From Plotosus lineatus (taxonomy: Eukaryota; Chordata; Actinopteri; Siluriformes; Plotosidae), in NCBI GenBank assembly GCA_024760905.1, contig CM045750.1:17842919-17906918 (forward strand): a DNA stretch of 64,000 bases, read 5' to 3'. Each line of letters starts with the position of its first letter. Position 1 is the stretch's first letter. Below, in pieces: positions 23,801-34,900 of this stretch. The notes beneath the pieces are model-generated. The model was not told the origin of the DNA, did no database searches, and saw only the letters and a program-made list of their open reading frames with translations. The position numbers were made by a program, and so were the translations under genes.

Positions 23801-26800
23801 GAGGTGTACAGACTTATAACTACACCCCCGTGCTGCCCTGCCAAACCCAGAATCCCAGAAACAACATTTCCTTCCATAGAACGAGTAAAATAGGTAATTT
23901 TGTGTGCAGTTCAGTAGCAAAGCCATTAGCGTTTCGCTAGTCACTTCCTGTGTGAATGGGGCGTAAGATTTTCATTGTCTTCTTACCTTTATGTGCATCT
24001 GCGCTCGCCGAAGCAAGTTCAGAGTGGTGTTCCTCGAAGAGTCCGAGGACAGTGGGACCTGCTGTTTCAACTGCTCCAAACAGTGCCGCAACTGAGCTCG
24101 TCTGCACACAGAAACCAAAACATACATTTATTCCCCCTCACCGACATTCATCTCGGGGGACATAAACCAAAATTGTATAGTACAGTGGTACCTCAATTTA
24201 CGAAATTAATCCTTTCCGGAAGTGGTTTCGTAACCTGGATTTTTCGTAAATTGAACCGCATTTTACATGTAAAACCTGTGATTCGTTCCAAGGCCCCAAT
24301 ACTACCCCCTAAACCCTTTAAAAATGATAAAAGTATACCTTTTAAGGCCTCCTTCTGCTTCAATATCGTACCGATGGTAGACAGATTTGACCATATTCCT
24401 TTGCGATATCATTCAACCACATGCCACGAGCCCGCTTCTTTTCACTCGTACTGGGAATCACACGTGCGTGCGTGTGTGTGTGCGCGCGCGCATGTTGAGC
24501 ATGTCTTAGCAGAGTTCTAACAAATGTTTATGCAAGGTTAAAAGCCTGAGCCAAAAAATAAAGTTGCAATGATCACACTCGAAAAACTCATGAAACAACA
24601 GTAACTCTGTCCTCTACACGAAAAGCATTATGGGTATTATGGCTATACAGCTCCATAATAGCCAATGGGAGGGATCTGCATCATCCCTCCTAGCCAATGG
24701 GAGGCCAGTGGGGCGGGATGTTGGGAGATAGCCAATGGGAGGGAGCCGAGTCATCCTTCCTAGCCAATGGAAGGCCAGCGGGCTGGGATGTTGGGAGATA
24801 GTCAATGGGAGAGCAACTCATGCATTGTTTGAATTTTTGAGATGGTGCTTTCGTAACGTGAACTTGTTTCGTATCCAGCGACAAAAATTTTAGGCAAATG
24901 TTTTTCGTAACCTGGATTTTTCGTTTGTTGGGACTTTCGTAAGTTGAGGTTCCACTGTACATGAATCATAGTGTGGTCATACCTGTGCTTTTCCAGCTCA
25001 TTGTGAACTGACCTGGAAAAATAAAACAAATAAACATGGAAACCTAATTATAATAATATTAATAATCTCCAGAATTCCAAGAATTTTTTTTACACTAGAA
25101 CTATAAGGCTGCTGTAATTGACACATTTATGGCCTTTGTCAGTCTCGAAGGACTATGGAGCTGCGTTCTGGCTCGTATCCCAGCTGGTGATACTCTCCAG
25201 TGTGCAAAGTTACCCAAGCAGCAAGTGCCCCTTCTCGGCACCACCGGAAGGATCCAATGGAAGGGCAGAAGCCGATACGACTGGGTTCCAGTACCGCTGC
25301 AGGAGTCGTCAAAACGTTGTTGTGAACGAACTGCCTCAGGGGACTTCAACTTCCGATTAGAAACACGCTGACGGCTATGCGGCCTACTCTTGACAAAAGT
25401 CAGCAGTGGTTCTTTTACAGCCATCACACCGTAGACAGTGAGAGACATGGCCAGCCTTTGATAACCCAGGTAAAAAATCTGCAGGGGGTGTTTTGGGCAG
25501 TGGTAACTTGTTGAGTGTGGGGCTTGAACCCCACCCTTGAGATTAATGATCCAGCTGACATTACCACCGGACTATCGCTGCCCATAATTAACACATAAGG
25601 CTGATTTATAACCACCATAGGGCACTAAAAGAATCACACACACTTTACGCTGGTCATCCCACACCTGCCTGAACACTTTTACTGTCTAATCATTATGCCT
25701 AACCTCATGACGGAAATACCTATATAGATTTGTACCCAACTCCTGAGATATACAGTATCTACCCAATCAGGAGATCCCCATCCTTATGGAGTATAAACCT
25801 TCTCCCCTCCCCCCAGTACGATTATACACAAAATCCATCCTTTGGGTTCAATTTCAGATGACTTAAAACATTATATCATCAAGGTAAGTGTAGGTTTTGG
25901 TCTGTGGCACAGCCTGGCATGATGATACCATTTCAACACAGCCTGAACATCTTTAACAACAAGGAAGTTATTTTCCCAGCCTTCTTATCACTTAGTAATA
26001 AACCATCCACATGCTGCATTATATTATTAAAAGCAATTTGTCAATGCTGATAACACTGTTAATCCTGATTTTTTTTTTTTTTTACAGCTAACAAATAGAA
26101 AAGCTGGTCTATCAGTTTCATCAGCTGAACCTGTGTTTTGGCAACTGTGTATATAATAACAGATAATCAGCTGATCGTAGGGCTGGGCAATATATTGACT
26201 AATTACTGTATTGTTGTCTTGACCTGATCATTCATATCATCAGCCAAGAAAATATTGTACTGTATTGTGATCAACTTTCCTTCAGAAAGGAACAAGCTGG
26301 CTGGCACATGTGATCTGTTACCTGTCACTCACAGCAACATTCACTAATCATGGCTCTATGAGTTTAATGTATTGGCAAGGGGTGAACCACCCCAAAGAAA
26401 TATGGTTGGTTGGCTGGCATCATAGACCTCGGAGGAAGCATGAGGTTGGTAGCTTTGATGTGATGGAAAGAAATGTGTGATGGGTGGGAATTGGCCATCA
26501 GAAAAATTAAAGTGGGGATAGGACAAGAGTGTCAATTTAGTTTTGGTCATAATTTGGTCATCCCAGTCCTACATTATAGCTAACTCCAGCTCGCATAACT
26601 GTAATGAAATGAAGCATTGCTGGTTAATTGACTACAATGATCCTTTTGAGAAAACATGTGGAATTTTAATATAAACATAATAAAAAGCTACACATTCATT
26701 AAAAAAAAAAACATTACACACATATACACACACACAGTACAATTATTTAATTAAGTTATGCAATAACAACCTGAGATGAATAATAGAGATATTAAAAACA

Positions 26801-27733
26801 ATCTATTACTGTACAGTATTATCTAGAGTCTAAGGACTGAGTGCGCATGCGCGGGATGCCAACTCACCTGCTGTTCCCCGCTAAACCTTTTTTAGTTTTC
26901 ACTTTGCTTCTTTTCTCTGTAGCATTACTATAAAATGGAAGCACTGACGCGTAGCCGTGCTCGGCTTCTGTTAAAAGAAAACAGTAAATAAATAAAAGAA
27001 TTAACGGTGAGGTAGGTGGACGCCCAGAAGCAGAGCTACAATAACAACTAGCATTAGCATGCATAACTGACTGGATATCCAAATACAGAACAGGAGAGTA
27101 AATGTATCATAAAATATGATAAAAATGCTATGACAGAGTCATGACATGAATTTAAATACATTTTCATTCATTACTTAATAAAGGAGGGGAAGAAAACGAT
27201 GTTAATTAGCGTGAGAGTAGATTTCACTTATATTTTATTTTTTGGCGCCACCGGTTTAATTATCCTATGCATTTTTTCTGTGCTTATACACAATATTTGG
27301 GATAAATAGTAATAAAAATACACCGTTTGTGTATTGAGATGTCTGTGTAATTCCAGTCATGTTCAATAACGGTATACAGAAGGAACAGATTTTCAAATTT
27401 GCCGCCGTTCGCGCGCCTTTGTGTACAATGGAGGAGCAGAAAACACTGAGCTCCAGTCAAACCGAATGATTCCGACTCAACACTTTCCCCAGTTGTCTTT
27501 AAACAACTAAAAATATACACAGGGATCTAATCTTTTAAAAATCAGTAGGAAAAATGCTTCAATATATAAGAAACTGTTTGGTTGTTGTATTTATTGGGGG
27601 ATTTGGTGTCATTTTGTGATAAAGATCACAAAGAAATAATAATATATCTCAATGCTACAATACCTCTTTCTCTTCTTTCCAAGTATTCAGCAGCTTGGAG
27701 AAGAACTTGAATATTGCATGCGTTTACTTCCAT
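19308..27733 (-). CDS. mxd3: MAX dimerization protein 3 (MAD3), complete
   Basis: Six coding exons in transcript order: 27733-27664 (ATG at 27731-27733), 26967-26868, 25012-24983 (30 nt only), 24101-23987, 21854-21689 and 19423-19308 (TGA). The total is 597 nt, 198 residues plus stop, close to human MXD3 (206). Exon 1 holds the SIN3-interaction helix ([16 protein letters not shown]). Exon 2 continues [11 protein letters not shown]. Exons 3-4 form the basic-HLH ([19 protein letters not shown], then [10 protein letters not shown]). Exon 5 is the leucine zipper followed by SVS-type serine motif SSERSDSDR. Exon 6 starts [12 protein letters not shown] and ends DRAWL, like the MXD3 C-terminus. The family binds E-boxes as a heterodimer with MAX and recruits SIN3 to repress MYC targets. 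[11 protein letters not shown] and the terminal AWL favour MXD3 over MXD1, MXD4 or MXI1. The gene is divergent from rnf103 and convergent with prelid1. Confidence 0.95.
19722..19766. repeat. (CA)n microsatellite
   Basis: About 22 AC units in mxd3 intron 5. Confidence 0.95.
19850..19985 (+). repeat. L2-type SINE tail fragment
   Basis: Contains GGGTGTACTCTGCCCTTG, GCCAGCCTGCCTGTGACCC and TAATTAAGATTAAG, matching the L2-type tail of family A. Confidence 0.7.
20161..21099. mobile_element. Tigger-like TIR element (CAGACGCTCCCCGACTTACG type)
   Basis: The left end CAGACGCTCCCCGACTTACG follows TA. The right end CATAAGACGGGGAGTGTCTA is its imperfect inverse and precedes TA. It encloses an (AT)n tract at 20846-20893. 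No transposase frame. mxd3 intron 5. Confidence 0.65.
22079..22300. repeat. Dispersed repeat shared with 14096-15030
   Basis: CATCCATTACCATGAAAC, CCACTAGGTGGCGAC and AATAAAGTAAAAGAGGA in the same order. Here they are compact, supporting a single short element. Confidence 0.6.
22300..22612 (-). mobile_element. SINE family A copy with L2-type tail
   Basis: Head near 22612 on the minus strand, body, then L2-type tail running into ATTCATTCATTCAG on the plus strand. Intron 4 side of mxd3 exon 5. Confidence 0.85.
22631..22674. repeat. (ATC)n microsatellite
   Basis: Imperfect CAT/ATC triplets directly next to the SINE at 22300-22612. Confidence 0.9.
23235..23275. repeat. Tc1-like terminal fragment
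   Basis: GGTGTTCCTAATAATTCGGA followed by CAGTGAGTGTGTAC resembles the outer end of the same Tc1-like family as the fossil at 40133. Confidence 0.5.
23342..23967. mobile_element. TIR element with nested SINE, next to mxd3 exon 4
   Basis: TTAAAGCCGCATTTACACAG at the left and CTTCCTGTGTGAATGGGGCG at the right are inverted counterparts. A fish SINE/L2-type copy (minus) fills about 23545-23850. The right end lies about 14-20 bp from the mxd3 exon 4 splice donor (23981-23986). Confidence 0.55.
24183..24957. mobile_element. Tigger-like TIR element (CAGTGGTACCTC type) with tandem repeats
   Basis: Ends CAGTGGTACCTCAA and TTGAGGTTCCACTG are flanked by TA on each side. The inner ends share TTACGAAA/TTTCGTAA motifs with the element at 258. 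Two and a fraction copies of a 69-70 bp unit (AGCCAATGGGAGG) lie at about 24660-24812. mxd3 intron 3. Confidence 0.75.
25125..25365. repeat. Unclassified segment fused to a family A SINE body
   Basis: The sequence around CTCGAAGGACTATGGAGCTG is GC-rich against its surroundings and open in several frames for about 80 codons. It joins directly to the minus-strand SINE body at 25365, in the place where other copies carry RTE or L2 tails. Confidence 0.4.
25365..25585 (-). mobile_element. SINE family A head and body
   Basis: Minus-strand tRNA-like head near 25585 and body (ACTGTCTACGGTGTGATGG). Neither the RTE nor the L2 tail follows. mxd3 intron 2. Confidence 0.8.
25586..26867. other. mxd3 intron 2 remainder
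   Basis: AT-rich with short A/T runs. It holds one GTGCGCATGCGCG NRF-1-like palindrome at 26841-26853, about 15 bp from the exon 2 donor. No other feature seen. Confidence 0.4.
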
Positions 27734-28204
27734 CTTAATCAAGTATTTTATTATTGAAAAAAAAAAACCTAGCGCTCAGCACCAAAAGAGGCAACACCCG
27801 TCAGGCGGTGGATATGTTTTTGTGCAGGGAGATTTGGCAGCTCGACTCGAGCTGCTCCAGTTGCCACGTAATACGCGTCAGTCTCGTTATGTCACGCCCT
27901 TTTTCCAATGGTTCTACACTGGATTAAATCTCAATCGCACCCTTGCTCACTACATAGGCAGACTTCTTGCGGAAGAAGTATTGTACTGTAGTAGCAGAAA
28001 GTTGCACCCTACATAGTTGCAGTGGAAAGTATCTGGGATTGAAAGTTGGTATTTTCAAACTTTTTTTTAAACATACACACTAACTCACTTAATATGTTGA
28101 TAAACAAACATAATACGATATAAAAAATTAAGAATAAAATTACTAGTGACGTTTGGACATACGTCTACCCCGTTTTCTCGGCTTTTGTTCTGGACTGCTT
28201 AAGG

Positions 28205-28232
28205 CGGAAGCGGAAGTGAATCTATGACGTTA
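28205..28232. promoter_or_regulatory. Tandem ETS-like sites and CRE-like half site in the mxd3/rnf103 divergent interval
   Basis: The stretch CGGAAGCGGAAGTG holds two adjacent GGAA cores in ETS/GABP-like context. A TGACGTT half site follows. The interval between the two start codons is 1,039 bp and includes the rnf103 leader. A shared promoter is inferred from geometry and motifs only. Confidence 0.4.
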
Positions 28233-28404
28233 TGTTGTTATGTATACCAGCTGATCAACAGCGCTAGCACTGCAGTGAAGCCGCAACGCGAGGAATAATA
28301 CCTGAAAACTGCGTGATTTTGTGTTGTTTTACAGATTTTTTTTACTCTCTGGTTCATTTGGAATGAATTAGGATTTAATTAGCAGCCAGCATAACCCTTT
28401 CCAG

Positions 28405-28500
28405 ATGACTAGCTTGATCGTCAGGGTCCTGTGCAGACTGGGCCATAACAAGCTGGCCTGCTGCGCTGGCGTTCAATGCAGCAGTAGCAGCAAAGATTAG
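28405..28500 (+). other. Upstream ORF in the presumed rnf103 leader (31 codons)
   Basis: ATG at 28405 opens a 31-codon frame that begins MTSLIVRVLCRLGHNK and ends at TAG 28498-28500, 273 nt before the rnf103 start. It is cysteine- and serine-rich at its end. A second short upstream ATG frame lies at about 28529-28585. Whether the transcript includes these bases is inferred from position. Confidence 0.4.
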
Positions 28501-28772
28501 CGGTTCGGGAAAAAAATACGAGGCCGTCATGGAAGTAATGGATGTTTTAACAGCCGTTACTGTTTTTCAGTGTATCCGTGACTAAAACGTAGAGTCCTCG
28601 CGAGGTTGTTTTGCCAGCACAGAAGAAGGAAAGTGGTTTAAGTTGCTAGCAAGAGACAGGACGATAACCGTTATCTCTCAGGCTACCTGTTGGACCTCAA
28701 CGTCAGGCAGCGTCACAGACTAGAATAACACAAGTGTAGCTCCCACAGAATCTTCGAGACCTTGAGTTAAAA

Positions 28773-31700
28773 ATGTGGTTGAAACTATTTTTCTTGCTCC
28801 TTTATTTTTTGGTTCTGTTCATCCTGGCTCGGTTTTTCGAAGCCGTTGTTTGGTATGAGACCGGAATATTCGCCACGCAGTTGGTGGATCCGGTAACACT
28901 GAGCTTTAAAAAGCTGAAGACCATCCTGGAGGGCAGAGGACTGGGATACTCCGGCCTGGCTGAGAAGAGAGACGTCAGAGAACTTGTTGAAAACTCTGGT
29001 AAACTTTTAGGTTTTTACCTTTTCAGCAAAAGTTTGCATACACTAATCCTGTTGATTGATTGATTGATTGATTGTATTTGATTTCAACTTTTGCAAATGG
29101 TTGTGTCAGGAAGGGCATCCGACGTAAAAACTTATGCCAAATCAAATATTCGCTGTGGCGACCCCTGAAAAAGAGAGAAAGCCGAAAGGAGAAGACTCAT
29201 ACATATAGTGCAACACAGGGATCCACCACTTTCCGCGATTAATTGGGACTGAGGGAGGACACGCCCCCCATCCCCCCACCGAATTTTGCGAAGTAGGATC
29301 ACCCACCCAAAGTATACGTACATGTATATGTGTATATAATATTAACAAATACATATTCAATGCTATAAATGCTTATAATAACAATTAAAGAGAGTGGGAC
29401 TCGAACCCCCAACCTTAGGATCAGTAGCGAGCCAGCGCCCTATACCACTAGACCACTACTGCCCCGTAAATAAATAAAAGATAGGGCGCAGGATCGCTGA
29501 TCCTAAGATTGGGGGTTCGAGTCCCCACAGGGGCCTGGTGGTAAAGGTGCTAGTCACTGATCCCAAGGTTGAGGGTTCAAGTCCCACTCTCATCAGGCTG
29601 TCACTGTCCCCCAGTGCGGCTAACTGGGTTATCAAAGGCGGGCCATGTCTCTCACTGTCTATGGCGAGAGGCATGTAAAAGAACCATTGCTGACTTTCGT
29701 AAAGAGTAGGCTGCAAAGTCGTCAGTGTGTTTCTGTCCCTTGCTAAAGGGTTGTGACCGGAAGGGAATCCGACGTAAAAACCTCTGCCAAATCAAATGTG
29801 CGAATCAGACGATTCACTGTGGCGACTCCCGAGAAAGGGAAAAGGCCGAAAGGAAAAGAAGACAGTTGGCCCTCTGCTTACAAAATTAATCCATTCCAGT
29901 GCCTTTTTCGTAACCTGGAATTTTCATCAGTAGAGGAGGTGAATTTAACCAGTGCAGCTAACTGGGTTATCAAAGGCGGGCCATGTCTCTCACTGTCTAT
30001 GGTGAGAGGCATGTAAAAGAACCATTGCTGACTTTCGTAAAAGAGTAGGCTGCAAAGTCATCAGCGTGTTTCTGTCCCTTGCTAAAAGGGTTGTGACAGG
30101 AAGGGCATCCGACGTAAAAACCTCTGCCAACTGAAATGTGCGAATCAGATGATTCGCTGTGGCGACTCCCGAGTGAAAGGGAAAAAGCCGAAAGGAAGAC
30201 AGACAGAGGAGGTGAATTTAACATGGAAAACGTGTGAAAATCTGGTAATGTTGAACTAAACAGCAATGTCAACAATTCTGCAGGGTCAGATTTTTCACTT
30301 TTCAATCTGTATGTAAAAAAACTTGACATCACATTTAGGAAATGAAATGACTGCCTATAGGCAGTCACAGAAAACTTTGAAGGCTTATACTTGATGACTT
30401 GATAAACAATTTAAAAAAATCCAGATTTTTGATTTTCACATTGGCTTTGTGACCGAATCCAAATAAGTTGCAGATATACTTTGGATGTGTGGGGCCGCTG
30501 GTGAAGTGGTTAGGGTGCTGCGCTCATGATCGGAAGGTTGTGTGTTCAAATCCCAGTTAGACCCCCACTGTGCCAAGACCCCTGGGCAAGGTCTCTACTA
30601 ACAAGTGTGCCTCTGTTCACCCAGCAGTATAAATGGGTACCAGTAAAAATATACTGGGAAGGTAACCTGCGATGGACTCTCGTCCCATCCTGGACGAGTT
30701 GAACTTCTGGTCGCTTCACGCTACGGAAACCAGGGATAAGCATCAGCCTGATGAGCCACTAGGTAAGTCTGTTGGGTTTTTACACCCGATCCTAGTGGTA
30801 TAGCCTCTTGGCTCATCAGGCCGGTACTTATCCCCAGTTTCCGTAGCGTGAAGCAACCAGGAGTTCAACTCCTCCTAGATGGGATGCTAGTCCATCGCAG
30901 GTTACCTTCCCAGTATATTGTACTGGTAACCATTTATACTGCTGGGTGAACAGAGGCACACTTGTGGTTGAGACTTTGCCCAGGGATCTTAGCACAGTGA
31001 GGGTCTCAGTGGGATTGGAACTCACAACCTCCCGATCATGAGCGCAGCGCCCTAACCGCTACGCCACCGGCCACACACCATGAGCCACTAAGCTCGGGTG
31101 GAAAAAGCCCAAAGGACTTTACCTATACTTTAGATGTGTAGCTCAGTTAAGTTTGATAATATTAGACCCAACATGACGACCAGGTATCTGGTCATGTACC
31201 ATGCTGATCCGATACCAACATCCCCCGCAAGCTTCTCTTTGCAACTTGTTGTCATAGTGTTACCTTGTCCTTAGGGGAACTTGTACCAACTATTAATGTC
31301 TGGATTAGATCTAAAATGAATGCAAAGCAATCCCGCAAACTAATCCAGTACTTAAGATTAAAAATAAATGTAGTATTTGAACCAGATGATGTTATTATCA
31401 CATATGACAACGTACTGTGATGTGTCTACTGCAACTCTGTGTCTGTGTTGTGTACTGACGGTGTGTTTTAAAGGTGCCCCCCATTCAGTAGTAAAGAGCT
31501 GATGTGTTTTATCTTCTATTATCAGTTTATTATGGCTGAATGTAAAGGTTTCTTGGAAAAGCCACCCCAGCTTGCTGGTTTAGTACTGTATTGCTTATTT
31601 CACCTATTTTACATCTCGTTTTCATTTCTGTGACTGTTTACACTGACAATAGCAAGGCTACAAGACTTGAGGAAAGATTTTGTGCACACATGCTAACTTG

Positions 31701-31947
31701 GCTTGCAACAGTCATTAATGTACAGTTGCAGACTTTGAGATCAAGTGTAAACAAATTCAAAAAGCTCCTTCGAGTCTTTTCAGTGTGCCTGAAGGTGTTT
31801 TGGGGGCGTGACTTAGGGAACAGTAAGCACTGCAGGACGGATCTGTTTTGGAATTCCAAACTATTTCAGATAACGAATAAAATTTATTTTAAAATTTGAA
31901 TTTTATTGTTATGAAAGGATATAAACATTATTTTACATTTAAATGTA

Positions 31948-31985
<38 letters not shown>

Positions 31986-34900
31986 CGCACAACCGTATTC
32001 GATGTAATAAGTGCCCCCCCCCCCCCCCGTGTTTTTGATCTTGCGTCTAATAACCGTCCATGTGTACTATCAAATGGTTTGTTCTTTTAACATTTAACTT
32101 TAATCACTCTTTGTTTACTTTTTAGGCGAACTGATGCAAGGAGAGTTGTACTCAGCTTTAAAAAATGAAAAAGAAGAATCAGGCTCAGACTCCAGCACCA
32201 GTTTTAGTGGAGAGATGCACTTTTACGAGTTAGTGGAAGACACGAAGGATGGAATCTGGTTGGTGCAGGTAAATATTGTCGTTCTTATCCATTACTGTTA
32301 ATGCTCAGTGGTTCTTTAGAGGTTTGGATATATTTAAAGAGAAATTACATTGATATGTCCAGAAACAATCCCAAAATTCAATAGAGCATATGGCTTCTAA
32401 ATCAGGGACACATTCTGTATATATACAGCTCATAGGACTTCAGAGATGCCTACCAGTACAGATTCTCCGTATTTTGTACGGAAAGTTGATGTAAATATGG
32501 TGTTACGTTACATGGTTGCTATTTTGTACGAAAAAATAAAAAAGAACAATGAAGTGAGCAGTGACGGGACAAGTTAAGAAGAGGTCGCAAGTATTTCTTC
32601 CATGATAGTCATTAGAATAGCCGTGTTTCACAGCCAGCAAGCTAGGAAATGAATTTGCACATTGCAAACTTTGTGTCACCGACCTGAATATCACCTATGG
32701 AGGTTGCGACGATTGTCGGAGGCACGTCAACTCAAAAACATTCTGAACGCGCGGCGATGGCCTGTCAGTCAGAAACCAGTGGAATCAAACACTTTTTTTA
32801 AAAATGAATGGACAAAAAGGTATTGAATATCACTCATGCAGAAGCAATGATGGTGGATTTTTGTTTAGATTTGAACCTGCCAATAAGTGCCATGGACAGA
32901 ATTACATCGACTGTGGGGGGAAAAAAGCTTTTCAAAGATTCCGACATTGCTAAAGGGTTTCGGTGCTCATGATAATGGACATGGCTGTAGAAACGAGTGA
33001 AAAATTAGTGAAACTTTTGCGAAGGTTAGCATTTACCATATCGACGTACGGCAGCAACGATAACAAAAAGCTAATTCCCCTTGTTGTGAGGACTGTTGAT
33101 CCTGACTCACACCTTTCCTATCGAGTTCCTGTTTTTGCATGTGAGTCATGTGATGGTGCTGCCATCCTACCTCTAGATTTTAAGTATGATATAAAATAAA
33201 TGTCAATAATATTGCTTACAAATACATTTATTGCTAATTCATGTGTGTGGAAGAAGTGTTACTGAAAAATTTTCAAAAATATTGAAAATCTATATCTAAG
33301 GTAGGTATCTCTGGGACTTGAAAAGAAGTTTAGAGTGCAAATCATTGTCTTTTTTTTTTAGGTAATAGCCCAAGACAGAAATCCGTTACTGAGCACAGCC
33401 AACTGGGGGAAAATGGTACAGAAAGTTTCTCGCTTTGGCATCCGCACTGGCACTTTCAACTGCTCAAGTGACAGCAGGTTGGGAATTGCACTACATGGCC
33501 ATGCCTGAATTCCAATGTGACTAATGTAGAAATGTAATGTAATGTGTAATTTGCTTTAGGAATTCATGCTAATTGATGTTTATTTGTAATCTTCCACCTT
33601 CCTCCTTCACAACTTTTAGGTATTGCCATAAACGTGGCTGGGTGAAGTCCACTCTGATCATGTCCGTCCCTCAGACCTCCGCCTCTAAAGGAAAGGTCAT
33701 GCTGAAGGAGTACAACGGTAGGCGCATTGAAACAGAACACATCTTCAAATGGATGACGGCACACGTTGCCTCCCGTATCAAGACTATCCGTTTTTCACAA
33801 CAGTTAATGGACGACTGGTACCAGAAGGAAAAACAACCAGTGAAAATGTTCTTGTTCGCCAAACTGCTCCAGCCCCCTGCCTTCTTTTCAGCCCTTAGCA
33901 TCAAGTTCACGGGGCGCATAGAGTTTATCTTTGTTGACGTTCACAACTGGGACAATGCCACCTGTTTGGAGGAGATTGGGGTGCAACAAATTCCTTCCTA
34001 TATTCTCAAAACACCAGAGGGTATCTACAGATATGGAAACAGTAGTGGGGAATACATTTCTTTGCAGGCCATGGACACATTCCTACGCTCTGTTCAACCA
34101 GAGGTCAATGACCTGTTTGTTCTGAGCTTGGTTATGGTCAATCTGATGGCCTGGATGGACCTTTTCATAACACAGGGTGCCACAATCAAGCGCTTTGTTG
34201 TTCTGATAAGCACACTCGGAACCTATAATTCTTTACTCATCATCTCTTGGCTGCCCATTCTTGGGTTCCTTCAGCTGCCATATCTGGATAACTTCTACGA
34301 GTATAGTCTTAAACTGTTGCGCTATGCAGACACCACCACTCTTGCCTCTTGGGTTAGGACAGATTGGACCTTCTATTCTTCACACCCAGCACTTTTCCTA
34401 AGCACATATCTGGCCCATGGGCTCCTTATAGACTACTTTGAGAAGAAGAGGAGACGTGGTGATGATGACCAAAATGCAAACAACTTGGAATGGCTGTCCA
34501 GCCTTTGGGATTGGTACACCAGCTATTTGGTCCATCCTATTGCTTTATTTCAGAATGAGTCAGACTGGGATGATGACCCTAATTTCCTTTTAGAAAGGTT
34601 GGCCTTCCCCGACCTCTGGCTTCATCCACTTGTTCCCATCGATTACATCAAAAATCTTCCGACATGGAGGTTCAGGCGAACACCGTCAGAAGGGACCTCC
34701 AGAGTGGACCAAGATAATCTGAAAAACAAGACAGTGCACCTTTCATTCGTGCACCCAGACCATGAGCAGCAAGAAGCTCACTACAGCTCAGAGACGAGCC
34801 GTACCAGTGAAAGAAGTTCAGATGGGATGAGGTCCCAAGAGCCCTGGTCGTCTGGAGAGGAACAGGGTACTGATTGGTCCCAGTGGCCTGTTGACATGCT

